This document shows positions 7,831 to 14,170 of a stretch of DNA of 21,349 nucleotides, one piece after another. Source of the DNA: a virus. The notes under the pieces were generated by a model that did not search any database, was not told the DNA's origin, and saw only the letters and a program-made list of their open reading frames with translations. Both the position numbers and the translations under genes were made by a program. Each line of letters starts with the position of its first letter. Positions within the stretch are counted from its first letter, which is position 1. The DNA is taken from positions 1-21,349 of IMG/VR virus record IMGVR_UViG_3300025086_000307. One strand, written 5' to 3'.

Positions 7831-8913
7831 TTACCCTATAGCTGGTGCTGTAAGGGCAACGGATGTAGACTCAGCTGATGCTAAGTCGAGTGGAAAGTTG
7901 TGTGCGTTACGCTCATGCATAACTTCCATTCCAAGGTTCTGTCTGTTTACAACGTCAGCCCAAGTAGGGATGACTTTGCCGTTTGTATCAACGATGGATT
8001 GATTAAAGTTAAAACCATTAAGGTTGAAAGCCATGGTGCAGATGCCCATAGAGGTGAGCCATATGCCAACGACGGGCCAAGTAGCCAGAAAAAAGTGTAA
8101 GCTACGAGAATTATTAAAAGATGCATATTGAAAAATTAATCTACCGAAGTAGCCGTGGGCTGCAACGATGTTGTATGTTTCCTCATCTTGACCAAACTTA
8201 TAGCCATAGTTCTGTGAGACATTCTCAGTTGTTTCTCTAATGATAGAGGAAGTAACAAGACTTCCATGCATAGCAGAGAAAAGAGATCCACCGAATACCC
8301 CAGCAACACCGAGCATGTGGAACGGATGCATAAGGATATTGTGTTCTGCTTGAAATACGAACATAAAGTTAAAAGTACCAGAAATACCAAGAGGCATACC
8401 ATCACTGAAACTCCCTTGTCCGAAAGGGTAGACGAGAAAAACAGCTAGTGCTGCGGATAGAGGTGCTGTGTAAGCGACAAATATCCAAGGTCTCATACCT
8501 AGTCTATAAGATAGTTCCCACTGTCTGCCTGCATAAGCTGCTACACCGATGAGGAAATGGAAGACAACGAGTTGGTATGGTCCACCATTATACAACCATT
8601 CGTCCAAGGTTGCGGCTTCCCATATAGGATAAAAATGTAGTCCGATTGCATTAGAGGAGGGGACGACTGCTCCTGATATAATATTGTTTCCGTAGATTAA
8701 GGAACCGGAAACTGGTTCACGTATGCCGTCAATGTCTACTGGCGGTGCAGCGATGAAGGCGAGTATAAAACAAGTTGTTGCAGCGAGCAAGCAAGGGATC
8801 ATTAAGACACCAAACCAACCTACATATAGTCTGTTGTTTGTGCTAGTAACCCACTCGCAGAATCTCTGCCAGTTACTGGCTTGGCTTTCTCTTGTTACTG
8901 AGATAGCTGCCAT
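7831..8913 (-). CDS. psbA: Photosystem II reaction-centre protein D1
   Basis: 360 residues, full length for D1. Numbering is one higher than standard because of an extra residue near the N-terminus ([10 protein letters not shown]). Residues corresponding to Tyr161 (Y162), Asp170 (D171), Glu189/His190 (E190/H191), the chlorophyll ligand His198 (H199), the iron ligands His215 and His272 (H216, H273), the manganese ligands His332/Glu333/His337/Asp342 (H333, E334, H338, D343) and the processing site Ala344 (A345) are all present, so the protein looks functional. Residue 131 (standard 130) is Gln, as in D1:1-type proteins, not Glu. Five transmembrane helices are expected. D1 turns over fast in light; phage copies keep photosynthetic energy flowing during infection. 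The ATG directly abuts the hli stop (TAAATG), so the two are almost certainly co-transcribed and coupled. Confidence 0.98.
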   Translation of the reverse strand: MAAISVTRESQASNWQRFCEWVTSTNNRLYVGWFGVLMIPCLLAATTCFILAFIAAPPVDIDGIREPVSGSLIYGNNIISGAVVPSSNAIGLHFYPIWEAATLDEWLYNGGPYQLVVFHFLIGVAAYAGRQWELSYRLGMRPWIFVAYTAPLSAALAVFLVYPFGQGSFSDGMPLGISGTFNFMFVFQAEHNILMHPFHMLGVAGVFGGSLFSAMHGSLVTSSIIRETTENVSQNYGYKFGQDEETYNIVAAHGYFGRLIFQYASFNNSRSLHFFLATWPVVGIWLTSMGICTMAFNLNGFNFNQSIVDTNGKVIPTWADVVNRQNLGMEVMHERNAHNFPLDLASAESTSVALTAPAIG

Positions 8914-9105
8914 TTAAAATATACCGGGGATGATTTGTCCTGTTGTTGCGTACGCACCTACTGCTGCTACGAAACCAAGCATTGCTGCCCAGCCATTAAA
9001 TCTTTCTGCTTCGTTTGTCATGATTGGATGTTTGTTAATTGGATAGTTTTCAATGACTCTAGGTGGAGTCTCATTTGGATAAATGTTTAATAGTTTGTCA
9101 GTCAT
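8914..9105 (-). CDS. hli: High-light-inducible protein (one-helix chlorophyll-binding protein)
   Basis: 63 residues. The N-terminal half is soluble; the C-terminal half is one hydrophobic helix carrying AERFNGWAAMLGF (about residues 32-44) and ending TTGQIIPGIF. This is the Hlip/CAB motif ExxNGxxAMxG, with Glu and Asn as predicted chlorophyll ligands; the Arg usual after Asn-Gly is Trp here. The TTGQIIPG ending is typical of marine cyanobacterial and cyanophage Hlips. Hlips sit in the thylakoid membrane, bind chlorophyll and carotenoid, and protect photosystem II and its assembly intermediates. The gene starts in a TAATG overlap with the upstream basic-protein gene and abuts psbA downstream, the common hli-psbA cassette of cyanopodoviruses. 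Confidence 0.95.
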   Translation of the reverse strand: MTDKLLNIYPNETPPRVIENYPINKHPIMTNEAERFNGWAAMLGFVAAVGAYATTGQIIPGIF

Positions 9106-9278
9106 TATTTTTTTTTAGTTTTTCTCTTGTAAGGTTTTGCTGTTTTCGCTGCCTTTTTAAAGTTAGCGGCGGTGGGAGAGCCCTTAGAACCCACCTTTCT
9201 CATCTTCTCACCAGAGCCAGCGGCGATCCGCTTTCTCTTGGCGTGAATGTTTGCGTATAATCCTCGTTTAGCTGCCAT
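9105..9278 (-). CDS. Small basic protein, DUF5872-like
   Basis: 57 residues, too short for a standard ORF cut-off. The N-terminus reads MAAKRGLYANIHAKRKRI, followed by AAGSGEKMRKVGSKGSP and a Lys-rich tail. 'KRGLYANIHAKRKRI...GSGEKMRK.GSKG.PT' is a pattern I recognise from small basic proteins of aquatic phages, listed under DUF5872. Function is unknown; the strong positive charge suggests nucleic acid or virion contact. The ATG overlaps the stop of the upstream gene as TAATG and its own stop overlaps the hli ATG in the same way, so it belongs to the late small-gene chain. Confidence 0.85.
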   Translation of the reverse strand: MAAKRGLYANIHAKRKRIAAGSGEKMRKVGSKGSPTAANFKKAAKTAKPYKRKTKKK

Positions 9279-9481
9279 TATACTTGACCTTTATTGTTGG
9301 TTTTTCTTTTGATTGCATCTAGTAGCATATCTTTACCAGCATCTTCTCTTGCCTTTTTATTCTGCCTAGCTTCGAGAATCTCTCTTTCTATTTCATAGTC
9401 AGGACCTAGTTTAGCAAGCATTTGTCTCTCTGTAATAGTGCGTGTTCGCTTGCCAGTCGACATATCATCTGTATAAGCCAT
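9278..9481 (-). CDS. Hypothetical charged protein, 67 residues
   Basis: 67 residues beginning MAYTDDMSTGKRTRTI. It has a mixed-charge, probably helical middle (YEIEREILEARQNKKARE, about residues 29-46) and a Lys-rich end. No signal peptide, membrane segment or known motif. The ATG lies one base after the stop of the 16-codon frame upstream, and the stop forms a TAATG overlap with the DUF5872-like gene. I do not recognise the family. Position in the late region between scaffold and capsid genes suggests a virion-associated or assembly role, but nothing in the sequence shows this. Confidence 0.75.
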   Translation of the reverse strand: MAYTDDMSTGKRTRTITERQMLAKLGPDYEIEREILEARQNKKAREDAGKDMLLDAIKRKTNNKGQV

Positions 9482-9482
9482 G

Positions 9483-9533
9483 TTAGTACCCTTTTGTTTT
9501 AGTACCTGTGCCTTTCTTTTTCTTTTTAGTCAT
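9483..9533 (-). CDS. Possible 16-residue Lys-rich microprotein
   Basis: A 16-codon frame, MTKKKKKGTGTKTKGY, with TAA. Its ATG overlaps the stop of the 49-residue gene as TAATG, and its TAA is followed one base later by the next ATG. It therefore fits the stop/start chain of its neighbours exactly and fills what would otherwise be a 51-base gap. Composition (seven Lys of 16) resembles the tails of adjacent small proteins. A frame this short could arise by chance, or serve only to pass ribosomes along the mRNA. Confidence 0.4.
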   Translation of the reverse strand: MTKKKKKGTGTKTKGY

Positions 9534-9682
9534 TACTTACCTACCATTTTTTGTGCTTTTTTGTGAGCTGCTGTAAAAGATGTACCAGCTCTCATCTCTT
9601 TACGCATCATAGCCATGTGTTTAGCTGAGTGATGCTCGGCATGTTTCTTAAGAGTTGCCTGTTGTCTTGCTGTTAGTTTCAT
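9533..9682 (-). CDS. Small basic His/Lys-rich protein, 49 residues
   Basis: 49 residues starting MKLTARQQATLKKHAEHHSA, then KHMAMMRKEMRAGTSF and a Lys-rich end. Rich in Lys, His, Met and Ala with a likely continuous helix and no hydrophobic segment. It is too short for a standard ORF cut-off, but both ends are TAATG overlaps with neighbouring frames and codon structure is open throughout. The 'LT.RQ...LKKHA.HHS.KHM..M...M..G.SF..AH..A' type of pattern occurs in small proteins of marine phages as far as I recall, without assigned function. I infer a nucleic-acid or virion-associated role from charge only. Confidence 0.75.
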   Translation of the reverse strand: MKLTARQQATLKKHAEHHSAKHMAMMRKEMRAGTSFTAAHKKAQKMVGK

Positions 9683-9933
9683 TAACACTTCCATTTACGT
9701 AGGGCAAGAGCCTTACGTGTAGGCTTGCCGTTTGGTTTCTTCATTGGTCCTTTTACTCCACTCATGCGAGCACAGAAAGAACGCTTACGTGCACCACCCC
9801 CGGGCTGAGGAGCCTTGAGGTTAGAGCCGGTAGCAGCATTATACTTCTTTCTACCGGCTGCTGTCAGTCCGCCTGAGCGAGACTTGTGCTTGCCCATTTT
9901 AAGACTGACGTTTTTTCTTTTACGGGAGGCCAT
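9682..9933 (-). CDS. Small basic protein, DUF6321-like
   Basis: 83 residues, very rich in Lys, Arg and Gly. Key strings are SGGLTAAGRKKYNAATGSNL (about residues 20-39), KRSFCARMSGVKGPM (about 50-64) and the end GKPTRKALALRKWKC. The pattern 'GGLTAAGRK.YN..TG.NL ... RK.SFCARM.G..GP..' is one I recognise in many aquatic phages, classed as DUF6321; its role is unknown. It overlaps the preceding 124-residue gene by 14 bases and the following gene by TAATG. The charge and place among capsid genes suggest DNA contact in the virion or during packaging, but this is inference. Confidence 0.88.
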   Translation of the reverse strand: MASRKRKNVSLKMGKHKSRSGGLTAAGRKKYNAATGSNLKAPQPGGGARKRSFCARMSGVKGPMKKPNGKPTRKALALRKWKC

Positions 9934-10294
9934 ACTTTTCTTTTAATTTTTGATACTCAGCTTTACCAGCGTCTGAATCTGGAAACCCGTATACGGTGTG
10001 CATAGAGTCATTCATCAGGTGATATTCTCGACGACGCATGCCATCATCGTTTCGGGTAATAGGTAAAGCTCCACCCTCGTCATTATACAATGGAACATCC
10101 ATGTAAGTTGCAGGCTTACCGCTCGGATCATAACCTATATGATCTTTAAAGTTATGATTTTCGCCTTGGTATCTACCTGTACCTTGCATTGTAAAATCAG
10201 GTTTGTCAACATGTGTACCGTGAGCAATCATTAAAGATTCCAAAGGTGGCTGACGTGGTTTTGGTTTAAGTGGATCTTTTTTCTCTTTAGCCAT
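9920..10294 (-). CDS. Hypothetical protein, 124 residues
   Basis: 124 residues starting MAKEKKDPLKPKPRQPP, a basic Pro-rich N-terminus, followed by a polar mid-section with Gly/Asp/Tyr turns (TGRYQGENHNFKDHIGYD, about residues 39-56) and a helical C-terminus (DAGKAEYQKLKEKYGLP). It has many His and Tyr residues and almost no hydrophobic core; no membrane segment or known domain is visible. The ATG forms a TAATG overlap with the upstream small gene, and the 3' end overlaps the DUF6321-like gene by 14 bases. It is the largest of the small genes between scaffold and hli. I do not recognise it; it could be a minor capsid or decoration-associated protein judging by location only. Confidence 0.8.
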   Translation of the reverse strand: MAKEKKDPLKPKPRQPPLESLMIAHGTHVDKPDFTMQGTGRYQGENHNFKDHIGYDPSGKPATYMDVPLYNDEGGALPITRNDDGMRRREYHLMNDSMHTVYGFPDSDAGKAEYQKLKEKYGLP

Positions 10295-10464
10295 TATGTT
10301 ATCATTAGTTTAGATTTGTTAGGCTTTGAAACTCGTTTTAGAAAAGGACGGAGATAAGTTGGAACAGCATCATTAGAGGGCATTGCTTTACTACCCTCTA
10401 AACCATTTTGCTTTCTCCAGTTTTCTACAAATAGACGAGCTTCGTTTGTATAGTCCTTAGCCAT
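10294..10464 (-). CDS. Hypothetical small protein, 56 residues
   Basis: 56 residues starting MAKDYTNEARLFVENWRKQN and ending KRVSKPNKSKLMIT. The N-terminal part looks like a short amphipathic helix with Trp; the middle has a YLRPFLKR string; the C-terminus is basic. Both ends are TAATG overlaps, with the AT-hook-like gene upstream and the 124-residue gene downstream, which supports it as coding although short. No recognised family. Location suggests late expression with the head genes. Confidence 0.75.
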   Translation of the reverse strand: MAKDYTNEARLFVENWRKQNGLEGSKAMPSNDAVPTYLRPFLKRVSKPNKSKLMIT

Positions 10465-10616
10465 TACTTTTTCTTCTTGGTTTTATTTTTCATGATTGCA
10501 GCCGCAACTTTTGGTCTTTTTTTTGCTAGTGCGGCTAGCCCCTTTGACACTTTCTTCTTGCCTTTAGCTGGCGGTCTGCCTCTCTTTGAACCATAAGTTC
10601 CTTTCCCTGCTGGCAT
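10464..10616 (-). CDS. 50-residue AT-hook-like basic microprotein
   Basis: 50 residues, about 40% Lys/Arg. The N-terminus is MPAGKGTYGSKRGRPPAKGK: KRGRPP matches the AT-hook core (R-G-R-P flanked by basic residues), which binds the minor groove of A+T-rich DNA. The rest is an Ala/Lys-rich segment (LAALAKKRPKVAAAIMK) with a poly-Lys end, resembling H1-like or Lys/Ala-rich nucleoid proteins. The ATG is two bases after the scaffold stop and the TAA overlaps the next ATG. A similar 'GKGTYG.KRGRPP' opening occurs, as I recall, in other marine phages. DNA binding is a reasonable inference; whether it acts in packaging, on host DNA or in regulation is not shown. Confidence 0.8.
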   Translation of the reverse strand: MPAGKGTYGSKRGRPPAKGKKKVSKGLAALAKKRPKVAAAIMKNKTKKKK

Positions 10617-10618
10617 AA

Positions 10619-11428
10619 TTAAAACTCCAAATTGTCAGATCTTTCTAGTTTAGCGATAACATCTTGCCTGTAGGCTGGGTCGTTATCATACCTTCGGTCA
10701 CTCATTGCTTGGACAAGCTCTGCTTGACTTCTAAACACATCGCTTGTGGTTTGTGGTGCTTTACCTGTATACATTTTACCTTCGTATCCGTTTGCTTGTT
10801 CGTATTGTGACTTTAATCCATTTACTGCAAGCTGTATAGAACCGATGTCTCCATTACTAATAATGTTATCAAATGCTTCTACATATTTTGCCTCTAAGTT
10901 TTCGCCTGCCCAACTAATAATATTAGAATAGGACTCCTCTCCGCCGACAGAAGTCTTTATCTGATCTATCTGTGATTCGGATATATCATTAGCTGTAGGT
11001 GGTGCTGCTTGCCACTCAGGACTGTTAGTCACCTCAATGTATGCATTAACTAACTCTTCACTAGACATACCCTTAAACTTACCTAAAGTCTCTGGGGATA
11101 ACTTACCATCATTAGAGTAGTACTCTTCTGAAGCGTTTGTAATAAGAGACGCAGTTTCAGATAAAGATGTTTCTTCCTGTTCGGTTTCTGGTTCTGCCTC
11201 TGCCTGTTCAGTTGTTGTTTCTGCCTCCTGTTCACCGAGCTTTGTCTCAAGTTCCTTGTAGGCTTTCTCTAGTTCTGCGGCATCTTTATACTTACCAGCT
11301 AGTAGCTGATCTTGTTGTTCGGCTATTTCTTCACCAACTCTCAGAGAATCTACTTCGTCTGTTGTAAGGTTGTCGCTTATTGTTTCTGTAGGTACGCTTG
11401 TATCTACTGTAAATGTATTGTTCTCCAT
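10619..11428 (-). CDS. Capsid scaffolding/assembly protein (T7 gp9-like)
   Basis: 269 residues (T7 gp9 has 307). It is strongly acidic: the N-terminal half is dominated by Glu, Gln and Thr with a predicted coiled coil (YKDAAELEKAYKELETKLGE, about residues 47-66). The C-terminus is diagnostic: AELVQAMSDRRYDNDPAYR (about residues 237-255), then ending in SDNLEF, parallels the T7 gp9 tail with its 'EMIKAMSDPRY..D..YR' segment and SNF end. Scaffold proteins guide capsid assembly through this C-terminal helix and are then lost. The gene begins immediately after the portal stop and precedes the block of small basic genes, not the capsid gene as in T7; hli, psbA and the small genes are inserted between. 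Confidence 0.9.
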   Translation of the reverse strand: MENNTFTVDTSVPTETISDNLTTDEVDSLRVGEEIAEQQDQLLAGKYKDAAELEKAYKELETKLGEQEAETTTEQAEAEPETEQEETSLSETASLITNASEEYYSNDGKLSPETLGKFKGMSSEELVNAYIEVTNSPEWQAAPPTANDISESQIDQIKTSVGGEESYSNIISWAGENLEAKYVEAFDNIISNGDIGSIQLAVNGLKSQYEQANGYEGKMYTGKAPQTTSDVFRSQAELVQAMSDRRYDNDPAYRQDVIAKLERSDNLEF

Positions 11429-13045
11429 TTATATTTGTGGGTCCTCCTGTGGTGGTTCGGGTGTGCTTCCGCCAGATAGATTTTGTATAGCTTCTGATGC
11501 CTGCTGTGCCAACTCTGGATTCTTCTGTGGATCCATAAGTGGTGTACCAGCAATCTGTCCTGTCTGCTCGACAAGTGATTTCTGAGCCATCTGCTGCATC
11601 TGCTCTTGCTTCATCTGCTCTAGCTGTTCTGGTGTCTTGATTAAGTTGAGTACATCTATACCCTGTGCTGCTGCTAATCTTGTGATAGCTTCGGCTGGGT
11701 TGACAAACTTTACGAGAGCTTCTGGTCCTAGTGTCTGTGCTACTGTAGCCATAAATCTAGTTAAGCTTTCGTTGTCTTGTCCTCTACCTAATGAATTTAT
11801 ACCAGCTACTATCTTAGGTCTAACGACATCTTTAGGTAGCTTTGGTATTTGATTGCTACGCTGTAGTATAAGCATAGTTCTATTGAGGTAGGGTACTAAA
11901 AACTCTACCGTTAATAAACTGAACAAGCCGCCAAGCGATTGTTCTAGCTCTAGCTGTGTAAGGCGTACCTCTTCAGCTGTAACCCTTTCAGCGTTTCGTA
12001 CATTCATTACTAAGAAAGCTTCAAGGATTCTTTTTTCTATTGACTGTGCCATCTGTGCGGCTGTAGAAAAGTCAGCAGTTTTACCTACCTGTACTACTCC
12101 TACGTCTTCTGGTCTACCTTGTATGATAGCACCGTTGCCAGCTTTTGATAAAGTCTGTGGCTTGGTTGTAGCTGAAGGTGATACAAGAAAGACTACCTTA
12201 CTTGCAACACTAGCTCCTTCTACGAGAGCTTGAGATAATCCATTAAGACTACGTAAGTCTCCTAAGAATTCCTCTACCCTACCACGTCCATAGTCCTCAC
12301 CATCTACTGTATTGAATCGAAGAACCAACCATGGAGAAGCGTTCTTGGGTGCGGTGCTACGGCTATCAGCAAGGATTCTATCGTCTACCTCCTGATGCCA
12401 GACCCAGCGACCACTACCTTCATCCATCTTGACACAGGTGTACACCTCAGCGTCGTCTTCATATGGTCCTAAGCCTTCGCTGTTTGGACCTACATCTTCG
12501 TCAGGCTTTTCTATACCTAACACTTTTCTATTTATTATTTCTTTAGTAACAATCTCTATGACATTACCATTACCATCTCTGTTAACTACGTATCTTTGTA
12601 ACGGAAAGTGTTTTAATCCATCTTTGCCCATAAATATAAGAGCATTACCAGATACAATTAGATGCTTTAATGCTTGGTGCACTACAACTCTATCATTAGA
12701 TGCAGCTATGTAGTCCATAATCAGTCTCTCAATTTTAGAGAAGGATAGGTCTAGCTCAGTGCGTATCTGTGGGTCAAGTGTTTGTCCAAGCTTATCGTCA
12801 CGTACTTGTAACTTAAAAAAGCTAGTCTGGGGTGGTAGTGTAGCAAGCATGAGTTTAGCTGCTAGAGTAACTACAGCCTTAGCTCCTACTGAGTGCCAAG
12901 GTTGTTGCAATGATCGCTTACCTTTGTAAGTATCATCTCTAGTAACCAAATAAGGTAAGGTAAGTTCAGAACATTCTACAGCCATATCAAGAAACTGAGT
13001 TCTTCCAGATTGTAGTTTGTCGTATCTTTCCTTAGCCTTAAACAT
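11429..13045 (-). CDS. Portal (head-tail connector) protein (T7 gp8-like)
   Basis: 538 residues, almost the same as T7 gp8 (536). It opens KAKERYDKLQSGRTQFLDMA followed by CSELTLPYL, the standard start of podovirus portals. It has the GAKAVVTLAAKLMLATLPP block (about residues 53-71), the SPWLVLRFNTVDGEDYGRG block (about 238-256) and the ERVTAEEVR segment (about 353-361), all hallmark portal strings. The C-terminus is Gln/Met-rich and then Pro-rich. It forms the 12-fold ring at the capsid vertex through which DNA is packaged and ejected. The ATG has a strong AGGAGG five bases upstream and overlaps the preceding small gene by 8 bases; the stop adjoins the scaffold gene. Confidence 0.93.
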   Translation of the reverse strand: MFKAKERYDKLQSGRTQFLDMAVECSELTLPYLVTRDDTYKGKRSLQQPWHSVGAKAVVTLAAKLMLATLPPQTSFFKLQVRDDKLGQTLDPQIRTELDLSFSKIERLIMDYIAASNDRVVVHQALKHLIVSGNALIFMGKDGLKHFPLQRYVVNRDGNGNVIEIVTKEIINRKVLGIEKPDEDVGPNSEGLGPYEDDAEVYTCVKMDEGSGRWVWHQEVDDRILADSRSTAPKNASPWLVLRFNTVDGEDYGRGRVEEFLGDLRSLNGLSQALVEGASVASKVVFLVSPSATTKPQTLSKAGNGAIIQGRPEDVGVVQVGKTADFSTAAQMAQSIEKRILEAFLVMNVRNAERVTAEEVRLTQLELEQSLGGLFSLLTVEFLVPYLNRTMLILQRSNQIPKLPKDVVRPKIVAGINSLGRGQDNESLTRFMATVAQTLGPEALVKFVNPAEAITRLAAAQGIDVLNLIKTPEQLEQMKQEQMQQMAQKSLVEQTGQIAGTPLMDPQKNPELAQQASEAIQNLSGGSTPEPPQEDPQI

Positions 13046-13298
13046 TCATACCTCCTGTACCTGTACCGGCTGTAGTCCCGGGGTTAAGGTTGATTTTAAG
13101 AGCATCAGTTCCTGTTTTCTGAGGTGTTCCTCGTGAAGCAGTCTTTGCTGTTGTACCATACTCTACGCCTGCTACCTCGTCTGGATCTACCAACTCTTTT
13201 TTACCGGGCAGTCTTGACGCATTAACTAAGTCAGGTTGCCTTGGTTGTATAGGAGCTGGTGTCGGCATAGGTGCTGGGCTTGATCTAAATAGACACAT
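13038..13298 (-). CDS. Small Pro/Gly-rich virion protein, T7 gp7.3-like
   Basis: 86 residues. The N-terminus (MCLFRSSPAPMPTPAPIQP) is Pro-rich; the C-terminus (TDALKINLNPGTTAGTGTGG then MNV) is Gly/Thr-rich. Small proteins directly upstream of the portal with a Pro- or Lys-rich start and a Gly-rich ending in '..L.I.L...G...G.G.N(I/V)' are common in podoviruses, and T7 gp7.3, a virion/tail protein needed for adsorption, sits in this place and ends GGGINI. I infer the same role. It overlaps the portal start by 8 bases and carries the portal ribosome-binding site within its end, so the two are likely coupled. The Cys at position 2 is not preceded by a hydrophobic signal, so it is not a lipoprotein. 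Confidence 0.65.
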   Translation of the reverse strand: MCLFRSSPAPMPTPAPIQPRQPDLVNASRLPGKKELVDPDEVAGVEYGTTAKTASRGTPQKTGTDALKINLNPGTTAGTGTGGMNV

Positions 13299-13485
13299 TA
13301 TCTTCGTTTAAAATAGATTTTATATATTGTACCACTTCCTGTTGTCCGGAGCGGTACATGATGGAGGCTAAGTCCTCCTTGGGGTGGACGGGGTACCAAG
13401 CGAACTTGGTTTCCAAATCCTCTACCAGTTTCTCTAACTTTTCTGAATGAAAGTTAAGCGTACTGGGGTAGGTTTGTGTTTGCAT
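13285..13485 (-). CDS. Hypothetical protein, 66 residues
   Basis: 66 residues from the ATG at 13485; a TTG two codons upstream could also serve. The sequence starts MQTQTYPSTLNFHSEKLEKL, then continues with an acidic helix, KFAWYPVHPKEDLASIMYRS (about residues 27-46) and a C-terminal helix GQQEVVQYIKSIL. The pattern of a 'mYrsGQQ.VVqyi' helix recalls small cyanophage proteins I have seen without function. It overlaps the beta-subunit gene by 32 bases and the gp7.3-like gene by 14, so it sits at the join between nucleotide metabolism and head genes. No motif indicates function. Confidence 0.7.
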   Translation of the reverse strand: MQTQTYPSTLNFHSEKLEKLVEDLETKFAWYPVHPKEDLASIMYRSGQQEVVQYIKSILNEDNVSI

Positions 13486-14170
13486 GTTCAAAAAACGCTG
13501 GCATACGAGCTGCTTTTGTGTCGGAAAACTGTGGAGCTTTACCTTGATACATTAACTGATCGCTCGCATCCAGCCAAAATTTTTTGTCTAAATATTTATC
13601 AGTTGTATTTGTTTTGAGGGGTTGCACTACCCAGTTAATAGTTGCCTTCCGAAGCTTATCCAAGCTAGAGCTAGGAACAAGACCCAACTCAGCACATACG
13701 AGGCTATTTGTCGCAACGTGGATTTGTTCATCTCTGGATATATCAGCTGATACTGTTCTAAGAGCAGCGTCACCAAGAAAGCGAAACATAGGTAGTAGAA
13801 CAAAGAATATAGCTCGCTCTGCAACGAGGGCTTTTGTGATAGTGTGGTCAGGGTGATCAATCCAAGCATCTCTTAACCTCTTGGCTTCGAGCTCTGATTG
13901 AATGTCTGCACCGTGGGCATCAACAATGTAGCCCAAAGCGAGATCATGTTTAATCTCATCTTGTACGTTTGACTCAAGAAGTGTCCTCGCTGCTGTCGGG
14001 ACTGTCCTCTCCAGTCCCTGAGAAATAAATTCTCCAACTGGTAGCTCCATATGACGTATTGCGAGTGCACGCTTGATGGTTTCTTCAGCACCTTCTTTTA
14101 ATTCTCCTTTCGTAGGTTGGACCGGTGTCCATGTTCTTTTTCTGTTTTGTAATTTTGTGTAGGGGTTCAT
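13454..14170 (-). CDS. nrdB: Compact ribonucleotide reductase beta-like protein (ferritin-like, di-metal)
   Basis: 238 residues, against about 320-375 for most NrdB proteins. A ferritin-like ligand set is visible with correct spacing: Glu42, Glu72-x-x-His75, Glu118 and Glu148-x-x-His151, the first/second and third/fourth sites each 30 residues apart, as in class I RNR beta subunits. The position four residues after the first His, which is the radical Tyr in E. coli NrdB, is Leu79; the nearest Tyr is Tyr81. A Tyr (237) is next-to-last, where a radical-transfer Tyr would be expected. The gene overlaps the alpha-subunit stop as ATGA, so the two are coupled. I infer it supplies the radical to the neighbouring alpha subunit. 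An unrelated di-iron protein is the alternative. Confidence 0.72.
   Translation of the reverse strand: MNPYTKLQNRKRTWTPVQPTKGELKEGAEETIKRALAIRHMELPVGEFISQGLERTVPTAARTLLESNVQDEIKHDLALGYIVDAHGADIQSELEAKRLRDAWIDHPDHTITKALVAERAIFFVLLPMFRFLGDAALRTVSADISRDEQIHVATNSLVCAELGLVPSSSLDKLRKATINWVVQPLKTNTTDKYLDKKFWLDASDQLMYQGKAPQFSDTKAARMPAFFEHANTNLPQYA

Noticed and set aside
13627-13869. Hydrophobic 80-codon frame resembling a membrane protein, within the beta-subunit gene
   Set aside because: Same-strand out-of-frame shadow of a gene with a well-spaced metal-ligand pattern; its start is internal with no sign of translation.
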